From an uncultured Oscillospiraceae bacterium (GTDB taxonomy: Bacteria > Bacillota > Clostridia > Oscillospirales > Oscillospiraceae): a stretch of 24,029 bases of DNA. Position 1 is the first letter of the stretch. Every line of letters begins with the position of its first letter. The DNA is taken from assembly GCA_958436045.1 (NCBI GenBank), contig CAUBIP010000018.1, positions 1 through 24,029 on the forward strand, written 5' to 3'. The notes beneath the pieces are model-generated. The model ran no database searches. It was given only the letters and a program-made list of their open reading frames with translations, and was not told where the DNA came from. Below are positions 7,773-15,574 of the stretch, one piece after another. Position numbers and translations under genes: made by a program.

Positions 7773-8959
7773 TGCGCCGCCCCCTCTCCCGCACAGCCCA
7801 ACGCCGCCAGGAAGCTCTCCCCTGCCAGCTGTGCCGGGACGCCCAGCGCCTGGCAGACGGTAGCGGCGACGTCCGCATACGTTGCACGGATGCCCAGCGA
7901 CCCCGGCTCTACCCGCGGCCCCAGCGCCAGCAGCGGGACATATTCCCGGGTGTGGTCCGTCGTCTTTGTATAGGTTGGATCACAGCCGTGGTCGGCGGTG
8001 ATTAGGACGAGATCCTCCGGCCCCAGGCAGGCCAACAGCTGCGGCAGCCAGGCGTCAAATGCGTTCAGCGCCTGGGCATAGCCCGGTGCGTTGCGGCGGT
8101 GGCCATAGAGCATATCAAAATCCACCAAGTTCGTAAAGCACAGGCCGGTGAAATCCTGCCGGGCGTACGCCAGTGTCTTTTCCATGCCATCGGCATTGGA
8201 TTCTGTATAGACGTGCTCGCTGATGCCGCGCCCGGCAAAAATATCATAGATCTTCCCGACGGCGATGGTACTGTGGCCCGCCGCCTGCAGCACATCCAGC
8301 ATGGTGGACGACGGCGGCTCTAGAGAAAAATCGTGGCGGTGGGGTGTGCGGGTATAGTGCCCACTTGTCCCGGTGAAGGGCCGAGCGATAACACGGCCGA
8401 CGCAGTGGTCCCCCTGCAGGATCTTGCGGGCCGCGCGGCAGGCGGCGTAGAGCTCTTCCAGGGGCACGACGTCCTCATGCGCCGCGATCTGGAAAACGGA
8501 GTCCGCCGAAGTATAGACGATGAATTTCCCCGTCCGCACCTGCTCATCGCCGTAATCAGCTATGACCTGGGTGCCGGAATATGGCCGATTGACCAGGACG
8601 CCCCGGCCAGTCGCCTTAGAAAAGGCATCCAGCACATCTTGGGGAAAGCCGTTTGGATAGACCGGCAGCGGCTTGGGCGAGATGATCCCAGCGATCTCCC
8701 AGTGGCCGATGGTCGTATCCTTCCCCATGGAGCGCTCTGCCATCTTGCCCCAAGCGCCCCGGGGGGCATCTGTCCCGCCCAGAAATTCCAGCCCCGGGAC
8801 AAGGCCGAGGCCGGCGCGGCGCAGGTTGGGGATCTCTAAAAGCCCGGTCCCCGCGCAGCTGCGCAGGGTATTGACGCTGCTGTCATCCCCAAACTGAGCG
8901 GCATCCGGCAGCGCGCCGGCGCCGCAGGAGTCCAAAACGATCAAAAATACGCGCTTCAC
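7769..8959 (-). CDS. deoB: Phosphopentomutase
   Basis: 396 aa from a GTG start at 8959 (VKRVFLIVLDSCGAGALPD). I prefer this over an in-frame ATG at 9010 because the family begins right here and AGGAG lies 11 bases upstream, inside the end of deoD. The enzyme interconverts ribose-1-phosphate and ribose-5-phosphate (and the deoxy forms), linking nucleoside phosphorolysis to central carbon. Alkaline-phosphatase-superfamily metal site: Asp10 in VLDSCG and the C-terminal TADHGCDPTYTKTTDHTREY. GKDTTIGHWE (79-88) contains the Thr that carries the phosphate. Length is typical for bacterial DeoB. Confidence 0.96.
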   Translation of the reverse strand: MKRVFLIVLDSCGAGALPDAAQFGDDSSVNTLRSCAGTGLLEIPNLRRAGLGLVPGLEFLGGTDAPRGAWGKMAERSMGKDTTIGHWEIAGIISPKPLPVYPNGFPQDVLDAFSKATGRGVLVNRPYSGTQVIADYGDEQVRTGKFIVYTSADSVFQIAAHEDVVPLEELYAACRAARKILQGDHCVGRVIARPFTGTSGHYTRTPHRHDFSLEPPSSTMLDVLQAAGHSTIAVGKIYDIFAGRGISEHVYTESNADGMEKTLAYARQDFTGLCFTNLVDFDMLYGHRRNAPGYAQALNAFDAWLPQLLACLGPEDLVLITADHGCDPTYTKTTDHTREYVPLLALGPRVEPGSLGIRATYADVAATVCQALGVPAQLAGESFLAALGCAGEGAAQ

Positions 8960-8966
8960 TTTGCGT

Positions 8967-9716
8967 TCAGCTCCTCTCCCGGTCCAGGACGCAGGCCGTC
9001 TCCAGGGCAACCTCCATCATCTGGGTGAACGACGCCTGCCGGTCCTGGGCGCTGAGCCCTTCGCCGGTCAGGACATGGTCGGATATCGTGCAGATAGCCA
9101 GGGCATTTCTGCCATAACGGGCGGCATTCATATATAATGCAGCCGCCTCCATCTCAATGGCCATCACGCCCATCTTGCTCCAGGCGTAGGGGGAATCCAG
9201 CCCTTCGGGGACGGCCTCGTGGTCACCATAGAAATAATCCGAGGTCAGCAGGTTGCCCACATGCCACGGCGCCTGCAGTTGCCGGCAAACATCGACGCAG
9301 GCCGAGAGCATCCGGTAGGATGCAATAGGCGCGAAGGTCCCAGGCAGGTGGAATTGGGCTGACCAGCGGGAATCCGTGCAGGCCCCCTGGCCGATGACGA
9401 TATCCCGAACCTTGATCTCCGGCGAGATGGACCCAGCGGAGCCGATGCGGAGAATATTTTCCACATGGAAACGGGTGAAAAGCTCATGAGAGTAAATCCC
9501 GATGGACGGCATTCCCATGCCGGAGGCCATAACCGAGACCGGCGTCCCATGATACAGGCCTGTATACCCCTGGACTCCCCGGACATTATTGACCAGGCGC
9601 GCCTCCTGCAGATAATGCTCCGCGATATACTTTGACCGCAGTGGGTCCCCGGGCATCAGGACCGTCGGGGCAAAATCAAATTCCTCTGCAACAATATGCG
9701 GCGTCTCAATTTTCAT
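8967..9716 (-). CDS. deoD: Purine-nucleoside phosphorylase, hexameric DeoD type
   Basis: 249 aa from ATG 9716, with GGAG 7 bases upstream; a longer frame to 9839 would run through the promoter and terminator region and is rejected. It cleaves purine (deoxy)nucleosides with phosphate to base plus (deoxy)ribose-1-phosphate, which DeoB then isomerises. Key sequences: MPGDPLRSKYIAEHY (phosphate and active-site entry), MASGMGMPSIGIYSHELF, RIGSAG (phosphate/ribose binding), AIEMEAAALY (ribose-contacting Met-Glu) and the catalytic-Asp motif TISDHVLTGE. It is slightly longer than E. coli DeoD (239 aa). First gene of deoD-deoB-cdd; 7 bp separate it from deoB. Confidence 0.96.
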   Translation of the reverse strand: MKIETPHIVAEEFDFAPTVLMPGDPLRSKYIAEHYLQEARLVNNVRGVQGYTGLYHGTPVSVMASGMGMPSIGIYSHELFTRFHVENILRIGSAGSISPEIKVRDIVIGQGACTDSRWSAQFHLPGTFAPIASYRMLSACVDVCRQLQAPWHVGNLLTSDYFYGDHEAVPEGLDSPYAWSKMGVMAIEMEAAALYMNAARYGRNALAICTISDHVLTGEGLSAQDRQASFTQMMEVALETACVLDRERS

Positions 9717-9783
9717 ACGCAGCTCCTTTCTGCCGGACAAATCGGCGTGCGCCCAGTGCTTACACCGGGCATTCTTTTCCTTT

Positions 9784-9792
9784 AGTATACCA
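9784..9792 (-). promoter_or_regulatory. Extended -10 promoter element for deoD
   Basis: TGGTATACT on the minus strand, about 65 bp before the deoD start, matches an extended -10 (TGn plus TATACT at 9784-9789). No good -35 lies at 16-18 bp; TTGATT is present but 22 bp away. Plausible start of the nucleoside operon. Confidence 0.4.
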
Positions 9793-9836
9793 CGCCCACG
9801 CGGCAGCGGCAAATCAATTTCCGAAAAAAGCAGAAA

Positions 9837-9867
9837 CAAGCCCGTACGGAATCTCCGTACGGACTTG
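9837..9867 (-). terminator. Hairpin terminator upstream of deoD (repeat copy 1)
   Basis: A 14-bp inverted repeat with one mismatch around CCGTACGGA, 3-nt loop. On the minus strand it is followed by TTTCTGCTTTTTTC, a fair U-tract, so it can end transcripts arriving from higher coordinates. An almost identical hairpin lies at 10105-10135. Confidence 0.6.
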
Positions 9868-10135
9868 AGAGCGTGTCAAAAAATTTTTTGACACGCTCTC
9901 AAACACGACCCGCTACGCTGGGCTCGCGTTTGAAGAGGATTGCACCCTGCTGCGTGCATAATTTCTGCGCTTTCAGCGCAGAAATTCCACACTTGCAGGG
10001 CGAGAAGTATTTTCCCCGACGTACACGCCGCCGGAGAAAATGATTCCGACTTTATTTGCGCCGTGCACGGCGCAAACTCTGCGAGGCTTTTGGGGGCAAA
10101 ATGACAAGCCCGTACGGGATCTCCGTACGGGCTTG
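9865..10135. repeat. Cluster of palindromes bounded by a directly repeated hairpin
   Basis: Perfect or near-perfect palindromes follow one another: 9865-9902 (38 bp, perfect, centred on AAAAAATTTTTT), about 9901-9931 (imperfect), 9960-9986 (AATTTCTGCGC arms, loop TTTCA), 10009-10041 (imperfect), 10055-10076 (22 bp, perfect, TTTGCGCCGTG arm) and 10105-10135 (13-bp stem). The last is 29/31 identical to 9837-9867 in direct orientation. CCCTGC and GCAGGG also bracket the 9960 hairpin. No open frame with family resemblance is seen. It could be a miniature inserted element, a REP/BIME-like repeat or a structured RNA. Confidence 0.6.
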
Positions 10136-10197
10136 CCTCAGAAAAGAAAGAAAGAGAAAAGAATGGAATGTTTTTTAGAGAGAGAAATTTGGGAATA

Positions 10198-10249
10198 CAG
10201 GCTGGCCGTCGGCTTATTCGTAGATATTTCCACGACATCAGCCAGCCTG
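10198..10249 (-). terminator. Hairpin downstream of ilvE, possible terminator
   Basis: A 9-bp perfect stem (CAGGCTGGC with GCCAGCCTG) extended by 4 bp (GTCG/CGAC) after an internal loop. The minus-strand continuation (TATTCCCAAATTTCTC) is only modestly U-rich, so termination is uncertain. Confidence 0.4.
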
Positions 10250-10321
10250 CTGTGTTTGCTTTCTTTATGGTCCTATCTTACCATAGGCGCCGGGCGAAAT
10301 TGTGAATAAATTGTATCGAAG

Positions 10322-10386
10322 GATAAAACAGTTTTTGAATATTTTCCCAGCGCGGCGCTTTTTCTCAAACTTCTGCCGAAAACTGT
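10322..10386 (-). terminator. Possible terminator immediately after ilvE
   Basis: ACAGTTTT and AAAACTGT (10328-10335 and 10379-10386) enclose an inner GC hairpin around AGCGC/GCGCT; on the minus strand TTTATCC follows. It begins two bases after the ilvE stop and would end the seven-gene operon. The large loop makes it weaker than a standard intrinsic terminator. Confidence 0.4.
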
Positions 10387-10387
10387 A

Positions 10388-11470
10388 TTACAGCTTGACC
10401 GTCCAGCCCATGTCATCGGCGACGGTGCCAGTCTGCATACCATAGAGGGCATTATACAGCTTCTGAGCAACGGGGCCGACCTTACCGTCGGCGACCTGGA
10501 CATCGGTGCCCTTGTAGTTCAGCCAGCCGATGGGCGAGATGACCGCGGCGGTGCCGGAGGCGAATATCTCCTGCAGCGTGCCATTTTTAGAGGCTTCCAC
10601 GATCTCGTCGATGGACAGCTTGCGCTCGGAGACATTGACGCCCCACTTGCGCAGCAGCGCCAGGACAGAGTTGCGGGTGATGCCGGGCAGGATCGTGCCG
10701 GAGGTCAGCGGAGCCGTGATAACCTCGTCTGCAATGCGGAAGAAGGCATTGGACGTGCCGATCTCTTCGACATACTTGTTCTCCGCAGCATCCAGCCACA
10801 GGACGTCCTTGCAGTCGTACTTCATAGCATCCAGGGACGCGCGCATTGCGCCGCCGTAGTTGCCGCCGCACTTGGCAAAGCCGGTGCCGCCACGGGCTGC
10901 GCGGATGTACTCATCCTGCACGTAGATCCGGGTCGTGGTCAGGCCGCCGTCATTGGCCGCGTAGTAGGAGCCGACGGGGCTGAGGATGATCATAAACTTA
11001 TAGTGCTTAGCAGGCAGGACGGAGAAGGAGACCTCGTCTCCGAAGATAAACGGGCGGATATACAGTGCTGTGCCGGGCGCGGAGGGAACCCAGTCCATAT
11101 CCTCATGAATCAATGCGCGGACCGCCGCCAGGAACAGGTCACCAGGCAGCTCCGGGATGCACATCCGCTCATTCGTCCGGGCCATCCGGGCGATGTTCAT
11201 ATCGGGGCGGAACAGCTGGATGGAGCCGTCCGGGCAGCGATAGGCCTTCATGCCCTCGAACATCATCTGGGCATAGTGCAGGACCGCGCTGGCGGGCTCG
11301 ATCAGGAAGGGGGCGTGGGGGACGATGCGGCCGTCATGCCAGCCCTGGCCTTCATCATAATCCATGACAAACATGTGGTCGGTGAAGTACTTGGCAAAGC
11401 CCAGCTTTGTCTCATCCGCAGGACGAGGCTTGGGATTGGTCGTTCTGGTCACAGGGAAATTGTAAGTCAT
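10388..11470 (-). CDS. ilvE: Branched-chain amino acid aminotransferase, class IV PLP fold
   Basis: 360 aa, full length for the longer BCAT type. It interconverts Val, Ile, Leu and their 2-oxo acids, normally with glutamate/2-oxoglutarate. The PLP Lys is Lys200 in GFAKCGGNYGG (198-207). Other family sequences are YAQMMFEGMKAYR (66-78), FRPDMNIARMARTNERM (87-103), YIRPFIFGD (137-145) and EEIGTSNAFF. GAGGT precedes the ATG at 11470, 33 bp after the nitrilase stop. As the last gene of the operon with the 2-oxoacid oxidoreductase, it would aminate the 2-oxo acid made by that enzyme (synthesis) or supply it (breakdown). The upstream T-box favours synthesis. Confidence 0.95.
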   Translation of the reverse strand: MTYNFPVTRTTNPKPRPADETKLGFAKYFTDHMFVMDYDEGQGWHDGRIVPHAPFLIEPASAVLHYAQMMFEGMKAYRCPDGSIQLFRPDMNIARMARTNERMCIPELPGDLFLAAVRALIHEDMDWVPSAPGTALYIRPFIFGDEVSFSVLPAKHYKFMIILSPVGSYYAANDGGLTTTRIYVQDEYIRAARGGTGFAKCGGNYGGAMRASLDAMKYDCKDVLWLDAAENKYVEEIGTSNAFFRIADEVITAPLTSGTILPGITRNSVLALLRKWGVNVSERKLSIDEIVEASKNGTLQEIFASGTAAVISPIGWLNYKGTDVQVADGKVGPVAQKLYNALYGMQTGTVADDMGWTVKL

Positions 11471-11503
11471 TGCTGTTACCTCATTTCTATCATTTTGTGG
11501 AAA

Positions 11504-12295
11504 TTATACTTGATACAGCTCCGGTTTTCTGTCCCGGAACACATTAATACGGTTACGGATATCCTGCAAGATGGCAAGATCACAGGCTGTGCTGACGGTC
11601 TCCTCCCTGCCGCCTGCGCGGCAGAGGACCTGGCCCCACGGGTCGATGATGGCGGAATTACCGCCATACTGGGTCTCACCCGCCGCGCCGCAGGAATTGC
11701 ACACGGCGACGAACATCTGATTTTCAATTGCCCGGGCCTGGGCCAAGCAATTCAGGTGGCCAATGCGCACATCCGGCCATTGAGCCACGACGAACAGCAC
11801 ATCCAGCCCCCGCAGCGCCAAGCTCCGGGTCAACTCCGGGAAGCGGATATCATAGCAGGTGATAATGCCGCAGGAGACGCCGTCGAGCCGGAAGCTGCAC
11901 AGGCGGTCGCCGCAGGCAAATGCCGCATCCTCGTGCATGGGCGTGAAGAGATGCGTCTTATCATAGCTGGCAATGCAGCAGCCTCGGCGGTCAAAAATAT
12001 AGCTGGTGTTATAGACCCGGCTCCCGCGGCGATTTGCCACGCTGCCGGCCACCAGATTCACCCCCAACTCCCCTGCCAGCGCGCCCAGCTCCGCTTTGAC
12101 CCGGCGGCCATCGTCATCGGCAAGATTCGCCAGATCCTGCGCCGGGAAGAAGCCGGTATTCCAGGTCTCCGGCAAGACAAGCACGTCCGGTTTCTCCTGC
12201 ACGGCCGCCGCCTGGCGCAGCAGCGCGGCGGCGTGGGCAAAATTCTCCTCTGGCGCACCCAGGCGCATATCCATCTGTACACAGCTGATCCTCAT
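11504..12295 (-). CDS. Nitrilase-superfamily hydrolase, omega-amidase (NIT2/YafV) type
   Basis: 263 aa. The catalytic triad is complete: Glu43 (PETWNTGF), Lys113 (YDKTHLF) and nucleophile Cys147 (CYDIRFPEL). The CYDIRFPEL sequence is characteristic of the NIT2/YafV branch, whose members act as omega-amidases on 2-oxoglutaramate and 2-oxosuccinamate, the products of transamination with glutamine or asparagine. It sits between the oxidoreductase gamma subunit (16-bp gap, GGAG site) and ilvE. A natural reading is that the aminotransferase uses glutamine and this enzyme removes the resulting 2-oxoglutaramate, pulling amination forward. Other amide substrates cannot be excluded. Confidence 0.85.
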   Translation of the reverse strand: MRISCVQMDMRLGAPEENFAHAAALLRQAAAVQEKPDVLVLPETWNTGFFPAQDLANLADDDGRRVKAELGALAGELGVNLVAGSVANRRGSRVYNTSYIFDRRGCCIASYDKTHLFTPMHEDAAFACGDRLCSFRLDGVSCGIITCYDIRFPELTRSLALRGLDVLFVVAQWPDVRIGHLNCLAQARAIENQMFVAVCNSCGAAGETQYGGNSAIIDPWGQVLCRAGGREETVSTACDLAILQDIRNRINVFRDRKPELYQV

Positions 12296-12310
12296 CGCGC
12301 GCTCCTTTTC

Positions 12311-12844
12311 TTATGCCTGCGCCCCCAGCAGAAGGGCTTTTTTGTTCAGCTCCAGCAGGTCCTGATGGCGGGCGGAGACGACCTTGTGCAGGGCGGCATC
12401 CACATTCCCCGCCCCCAGGGCGGCGACCTCCTGCATAACCTTGCCGGTCATGATCATATTGGCCAGAGTGGAGATTTCATGGTCATTGGCGAGATTCGTC
12501 GCTGGCAGATAATAGGCCTCGACATCCTGGCGGCGTACCTTGCGGCCGATCATCGCCGAATCCACAAAGATCTTGCCGCCGGGAACGACGGCGTCCTCAT
12601 ATTTATCTAACGACGGGGCGTTCATGACAACCAGCACATCGGGCCGGTCGACGATCGGCGAGCCGATGGGCGCATCGCTGACGATGACGCTGCAATTTGC
12701 CGTGCCGCCGCGCATTTCAGGCCCGTAGGACGGCAGCCAGCTAACTTGCTTTCCGGCAAGCAGGCCCTTGTACGCCAGGAATTTTCCCGCAAACAGGATG
12801 CCCTGCCCGCCAAACCCGGCAAAGAGGATCTGACATGTCTTCAT
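12311..12844 (-). CDS. 2-oxoacid:ferredoxin oxidoreductase, gamma subunit
   Basis: 177 aa, the small gamma domain of 2-oxoacid:acceptor oxidoreductases (COG1014 type), required for the active complex and CoA handling. The family N-terminus is obvious: ILFAGFGGQGILFAGKFLA (6-24). SYGPEMRGGTANCSVIVS (39-56) and DVLVVMNAPSLDKY (69-82) are also conserved. Its ATG overlaps the beta-subunit stop by four bases (ATGA, 12841-12844), with GAGGAGG upstream. It assembles with the alpha, beta and ferredoxin-like subunits encoded just before it. Confidence 0.93.
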   Translation of the reverse strand: MKTCQILFAGFGGQGILFAGKFLAYKGLLAGKQVSWLPSYGPEMRGGTANCSVIVSDAPIGSPIVDRPDVLVVMNAPSLDKYEDAVVPGGKIFVDSAMIGRKVRRQDVEAYYLPATNLANDHEISTLANMIMTGKVMQEVAALGAGNVDAALHKVVSARHQDLLELNKKALLLGAQA

Positions 12845-13596
12845 TTTGCCGCCTCCTCTGCGTAAATATCTTTATACACCCCCAGGGGGTAATAGGGGAT
12901 CATCTTTTCCTCGACCCATTGCATGGCTTGGTCCGGCGTCATGCCCCAGTTGGTCGGGCAGGTGGAAAGGACCTCGATCAGGGAGAAGCCCTTGCCCTCG
13001 ACCTGGTTGCGGAACGCCTTTTCAATGGCCTTTTTGGCCTGGTTGATATGCTTGACGCTATTGACCGCCACCCGCTCCAAATACGCGGCGCCGTCGACCT
13101 GGGAGAGCATTTCGCAGACCTTGACGGGGTAGCCAACCGTCGCGACATCGCGGCCATAGGGAGAGGTCTGGGTGACCTGACCGGGCAGCGTCGTTGGGGC
13201 CATCTGGCCGCCGGTCATGCCGTAAATGGCATTGTTGACGAAGATCACGGTGATATTTTCCCGGCGCGCCGCGGCATGGACCGTCTCCGCCGTGCCGATG
13301 GCGGCCAAGTCGCCGTCGCCCTGGTAGGTAAAGACGATATTCTCCGGGCAGGCCCGCTTGACGCCGGTTGCGACGGCAGGCGCTCTGCCGTGGGGAGCCT
13401 GGACGCAGTCGCAGGTAAAATAGTCATAGGCCATGACCGAACAGCCGACGGAGGCAATGCCGATGGTGCGACCCTCGATGCCCAGGGCGTCAATGGCCTC
13501 GGCCACCAGGCGGTGAATGATCCCGTGGGTGCAGCCGGGGCAGTAGTGCAGCGGCGCATCGGTCAGGGCCTTCGGTTTTTCAAATACAATGCTCAT
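12841..13596 (-). CDS. vorA: 2-oxoacid:ferredoxin oxidoreductase, beta (thiamine-diphosphate) subunit
   Basis: 251 aa from ATG 13596; a longer frame to 13938 runs through the alpha gene and is discarded. It binds thiamine diphosphate and a 4Fe-4S cluster and carries out decarboxylation or reductive carboxylation. Visible motifs: CPGCTHG (19-25) with cluster Cys residues, GCSVMAYDYF, and the TPP/Mg motif QGDGDLAAIG...NNAIYGMTGGQMAPTT. The start overlaps the alpha stop (ATGA), with GGGAGG upstream. The pairing with a VorB-type alpha suggests branched-chain 2-oxo acids (2-oxoisovalerate) as substrate. Subunit naming differs between databases; I use vorA for the TPP subunit. Confidence 0.92.
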   Translation of the reverse strand: MSIVFEKPKALTDAPLHYCPGCTHGIIHRLVAEAIDALGIEGRTIGIASVGCSVMAYDYFTCDCVQAPHGRAPAVATGVKRACPENIVFTYQGDGDLAAIGTAETVHAAARRENITVIFVNNAIYGMTGGQMAPTTLPGQVTQTSPYGRDVATVGYPVKVCEMLSQVDGAAYLERVAVNSVKHINQAKKAIEKAFRNQVEGKGFSLIEVLSTCPTNWGMTPDQAMQWVEEKMIPYYPLGVYKDIYAEEAAK

Positions 13597-14663
13597 GCTT
13601 TTGCGCCTCCCATCTTTGCAATCTCGCAAATTTTCGCCAGCACCTGCTCCGGGGCGGGGATCATGCCGCCGACCCGGTTGCACAGGTAGACCGGACGGCT
13701 GCAGCCGATGGCCAACTGAACATCCTCCAGCATCTGGCCCATGTTCATCTCCACACTGAGGAAGGCATCGCAGTGCTTGGCCGCCTCGCAAAGCGGAGCC
13801 TTCGGGAAGGGCCAGAGGGTGATGGGCCGGATCATGCCGACCTTGATGCCCTGGGCTCTGGCCGCGGCGATGGCATTCTTTGCCACCCGGGCCGTGATGC
13901 CGAAGGAGACGATGCAAAGCGTCGCGTCCTCCATACAATAGGATTCATACATTGCCTCAGCCGCCTCGACCTGGCGGTATTTTTCAAAGCGTTCAAAATT
14001 TTTCTGCTCCAGCTGCTCCGGCTTCAGGCACAGGGAGTTGATGATATTATGGGTCCGCTGCATTTTCGTGCCGGTGGCAGCCCAACTGCGGTCAAAGTCC
14101 CGGGGCGCGACCTCCGGCAGCTCCACCGGCTCCATCATCTGGCCCATCGTCCCGTCGGCCAGAATCATGGCGATCATTCGGTACTGGTCCGCCAGATCAA
14201 AGCCCTTGACCGTCAGGCTGGCCATCTCCTGGACCGACGCCGGGGCCAGGACGATCTTGCGCATATCACCGTGGCTGCCGCCCTTGACGGCCTGGAAATA
14301 ATCCGACTGGGAGGGCTGGATCCCGCCCAGGCCCGGGCCGCCGCGCTGGACATTGACGACCAGCGCCGGGAGGTCGCACGCCGCGATATAGGACAGGCCC
14401 TCACTCTTCAGCGAGATGCCGGGGCTGGAGCTGGAGGTCATGGCCCGCTTCCCGGCTGCCGCCGCGCCCAGGACCATATTGACCGCCGCCAGCTCGCTCT
14501 CTGCCTGCAGGAACACGCCGCCGATCTTCGGCATACGCTTTGCCATATAGGCCGCGACCTCCGTCTGCGGGGTGATGGGATAGCCGAAATAATGACGGCA
14601 GCCGGCACGGATGGCCGCTTCCGCAATGGCTTCGTTGCCCTTCATCAATACTTTTTCCGCCAT
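13593..14663 (-). CDS. vorB: 2-oxoisovalerate:ferredoxin oxidoreductase, alpha subunit VorB
   Basis: 356 aa from ATG 14663 (MAEKVLMKGNEAIAEAAI), chosen for the GAGGTG site and because the alternative ATG at 14702 lies inside the ferredoxin gene. It forms the pyrimidine-binding half of the TPP site. Conserved sequences: GYPITPQTE (about 27-35), AESELAAVNMVLGAAAAGKR, TSSSSPGISLKSEG, and RGGPGLGGIQPSQSDYFQA. This reads like the protein usually named VorB (3-methyl-2-oxobutanoate dehydrogenase subunit) rather than pyruvate or 2-oxoglutarate enzymes, though specificity within the family is hard to prove from sequence. The reaction is reversible: 2-oxoisovalerate + CoA + oxidised ferredoxin to isobutyryl-CoA + CO2, or the reverse. 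Confidence 0.93.
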   Translation of the reverse strand: MAEKVLMKGNEAIAEAAIRAGCRHYFGYPITPQTEVAAYMAKRMPKIGGVFLQAESELAAVNMVLGAAAAGKRAMTSSSSPGISLKSEGLSYIAACDLPALVVNVQRGGPGLGGIQPSQSDYFQAVKGGSHGDMRKIVLAPASVQEMASLTVKGFDLADQYRMIAMILADGTMGQMMEPVELPEVAPRDFDRSWAATGTKMQRTHNIINSLCLKPEQLEQKNFERFEKYRQVEAAEAMYESYCMEDATLCIVSFGITARVAKNAIAAARAQGIKVGMIRPITLWPFPKAPLCEAAKHCDAFLSVEMNMGQMLEDVQLAIGCSRPVYLCNRVGGMIPAPEQVLAKICEIAKMGGAKA

Positions 14664-14668
14664 TATGC

Positions 14669-14875
14669 TCACCTCTCTACCGTAATGACGCAGTCGGGAC
14701 ACATCGTCGCGCAGAAGGCGCAGCCGACGCAGGCGCTCGCGTCTGTCACATGCGCGGGGTGGTGGCCCTTTGCATTGAGCTTTGTCTTATCCAATTCTAC
14801 AATATGCTTGGGACAGGCGCTGACACACAGGCCGCAGCCCTTGCAGACGTCTGTCAAAAATGTTACTGTTGCCAT
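14669..14875 (-). CDS. 2x[4Fe-4S] ferredoxin-like delta subunit
   Basis: 68 aa, too short to stand out from longer overlapping frames; the ATG at 14875 is set by TAGGAGG just upstream. Two complete cluster motifs: CKGCGLCVSACP (11-22) and CVGCAFCATMCP (49-60). It carries electrons between the TPP subunit and external ferredoxin. It lies between the ATPase gene and vorB (5-bp gap to vorB). The T-V-T-F-L start and the KHIVELD spacer match delta subunits of four-subunit 2-oxoacid oxidoreductases. Confidence 0.93.
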   Translation of the reverse strand: MATVTFLTDVCKGCGLCVSACPKHIVELDKTKLNAKGHHPAHVTDASACVGCAFCATMCPDCVITVER

Positions 14876-14886
14876 TTTTCCGCCTC

Positions 14887-15549
14887 CTAAATAATCTTTT
14901 TCTGCAGCCGCAGGGGCATCAGCGGTTCTATGCGCCCCCGCAGGGCATCGTACAGTGATTCCTTTACCGTCGTAAAGCGCAGGGGCAGGCCCGTCAGTGC
15001 GGAGACTTCCTCTGCAAAACCCGTCATCCGCAGGACATGCTCCGGCGTCGTCTCCTCGCCGAGATTGGCGTTGTTCACCAGCCCTGTGAAGGGTAGATGG
15101 CACGCCTGCTCAATTTCGCGCAGAATCTCCACCGCAGCCGCCGGCGTTCTCGTCAGCGGGCGGTAGGGGTTGAAGACCAGGAGCATCTCATAATCGTGCT
15201 CCTGCAAGATGCCCCCGGCGAAACGGCCCAGAGCGTAAGCACCTCGGTCGTCGCCGCCGATATCGACCACGACATTCGTCTGCGTATCGTCGAGAATCGC
15301 ATATAGCGACTGGGGCAGGGCCGGCATGTCCAGGTTGGTGTTGGCGTAGTCGGAACAGATCAGCGAGACCCCAGCCGCTTGCAATTCCCGCTCGCTGTCC
15401 TTCGTGCGAAAGTAGGGGTTGACGGTATCCAGGTCCGCGATCGTCACCCGCTGCACCTCGCGGCGCAGGGCCAGGGCGTAATTTACCGCAATATTCGTCT
15501 TTCCGCTGCCGTAGTGCCCGGCAAACAGGGTGACCCGTGCATGGTCCAT
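14887..15549 (-). CDS. MinD/CooC-like P-loop ATPase, first gene of the vor operon
   Basis: 220 aa, a SIMIBI-class P-loop NTPase of the MinD/ParA/CooC/NifH group. It has a Walker A-like GHYGSGKTN (11-19), switch sequences IADLDTVNPYFRTKD (37-51) and VVVDIGGDDRGAYALG (93-108), and NNANLGEET (157-165). It lacks the lone MinD signature Lys of KGGxGKT loops. No cysteine pair for a metal cluster is seen. Being first in the operon with an iron-sulfur oxidoreductase, a maturation or metal-loading role like CooC is possible but not shown. It is the only gene in the window ending in TAG, and that TAG is part of the TAGGAGG ribosome site for the ferredoxin gene. Confidence 0.8.
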   Translation of the reverse strand: MDHARVTLFAGHYGSGKTNIAVNYALALRREVQRVTIADLDTVNPYFRTKDSERELQAAGVSLICSDYANTNLDMPALPQSLYAILDDTQTNVVVDIGGDDRGAYALGRFAGGILQEHDYEMLLVFNPYRPLTRTPAAAVEILREIEQACHLPFTGLVNNANLGEETTPEHVLRMTGFAEEVSALTGLPLRFTTVKESLYDALRGRIEPLMPLRLQKKII

Positions 15550-15574
15550 GGTATCGCCTCCGCTTTTGCAGCAA

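Larger units (their letters stand above)
9717..10387. other. 671-bp gene-free region between ilvE and deoD
   Basis: It contains, from the ilvE side, a possible terminator, a hairpin at 10198-10249, a purine-rich run (about 10139-10190), the palindrome cluster at 9837-10135 and the deoD promoter element. No coding region is supported on either strand. Confidence 0.75.

Noticed and set aside
9837..10135. CRISPR array
   Set aside because: The palindromes differ in sequence and size, and only one pair is repeated; there is no regular repeat-spacer pattern.
11003..12610. A 535-codon plus-strand frame over ilvE, the nitrilase and the gamma subunit
   Set aside because: It spans three separate, fully conserved minus-strand genes, and its sequence has no family character.
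14887..14889. TAG at the end of the CooC-like gene as a pyrrolysine codon
   Set aside because: Read-through would add only a few residues before the next stop, and the TAG is embedded in the TAGGAGG ribosome site of the ferredoxin gene; a plain stop is the simpler reading.
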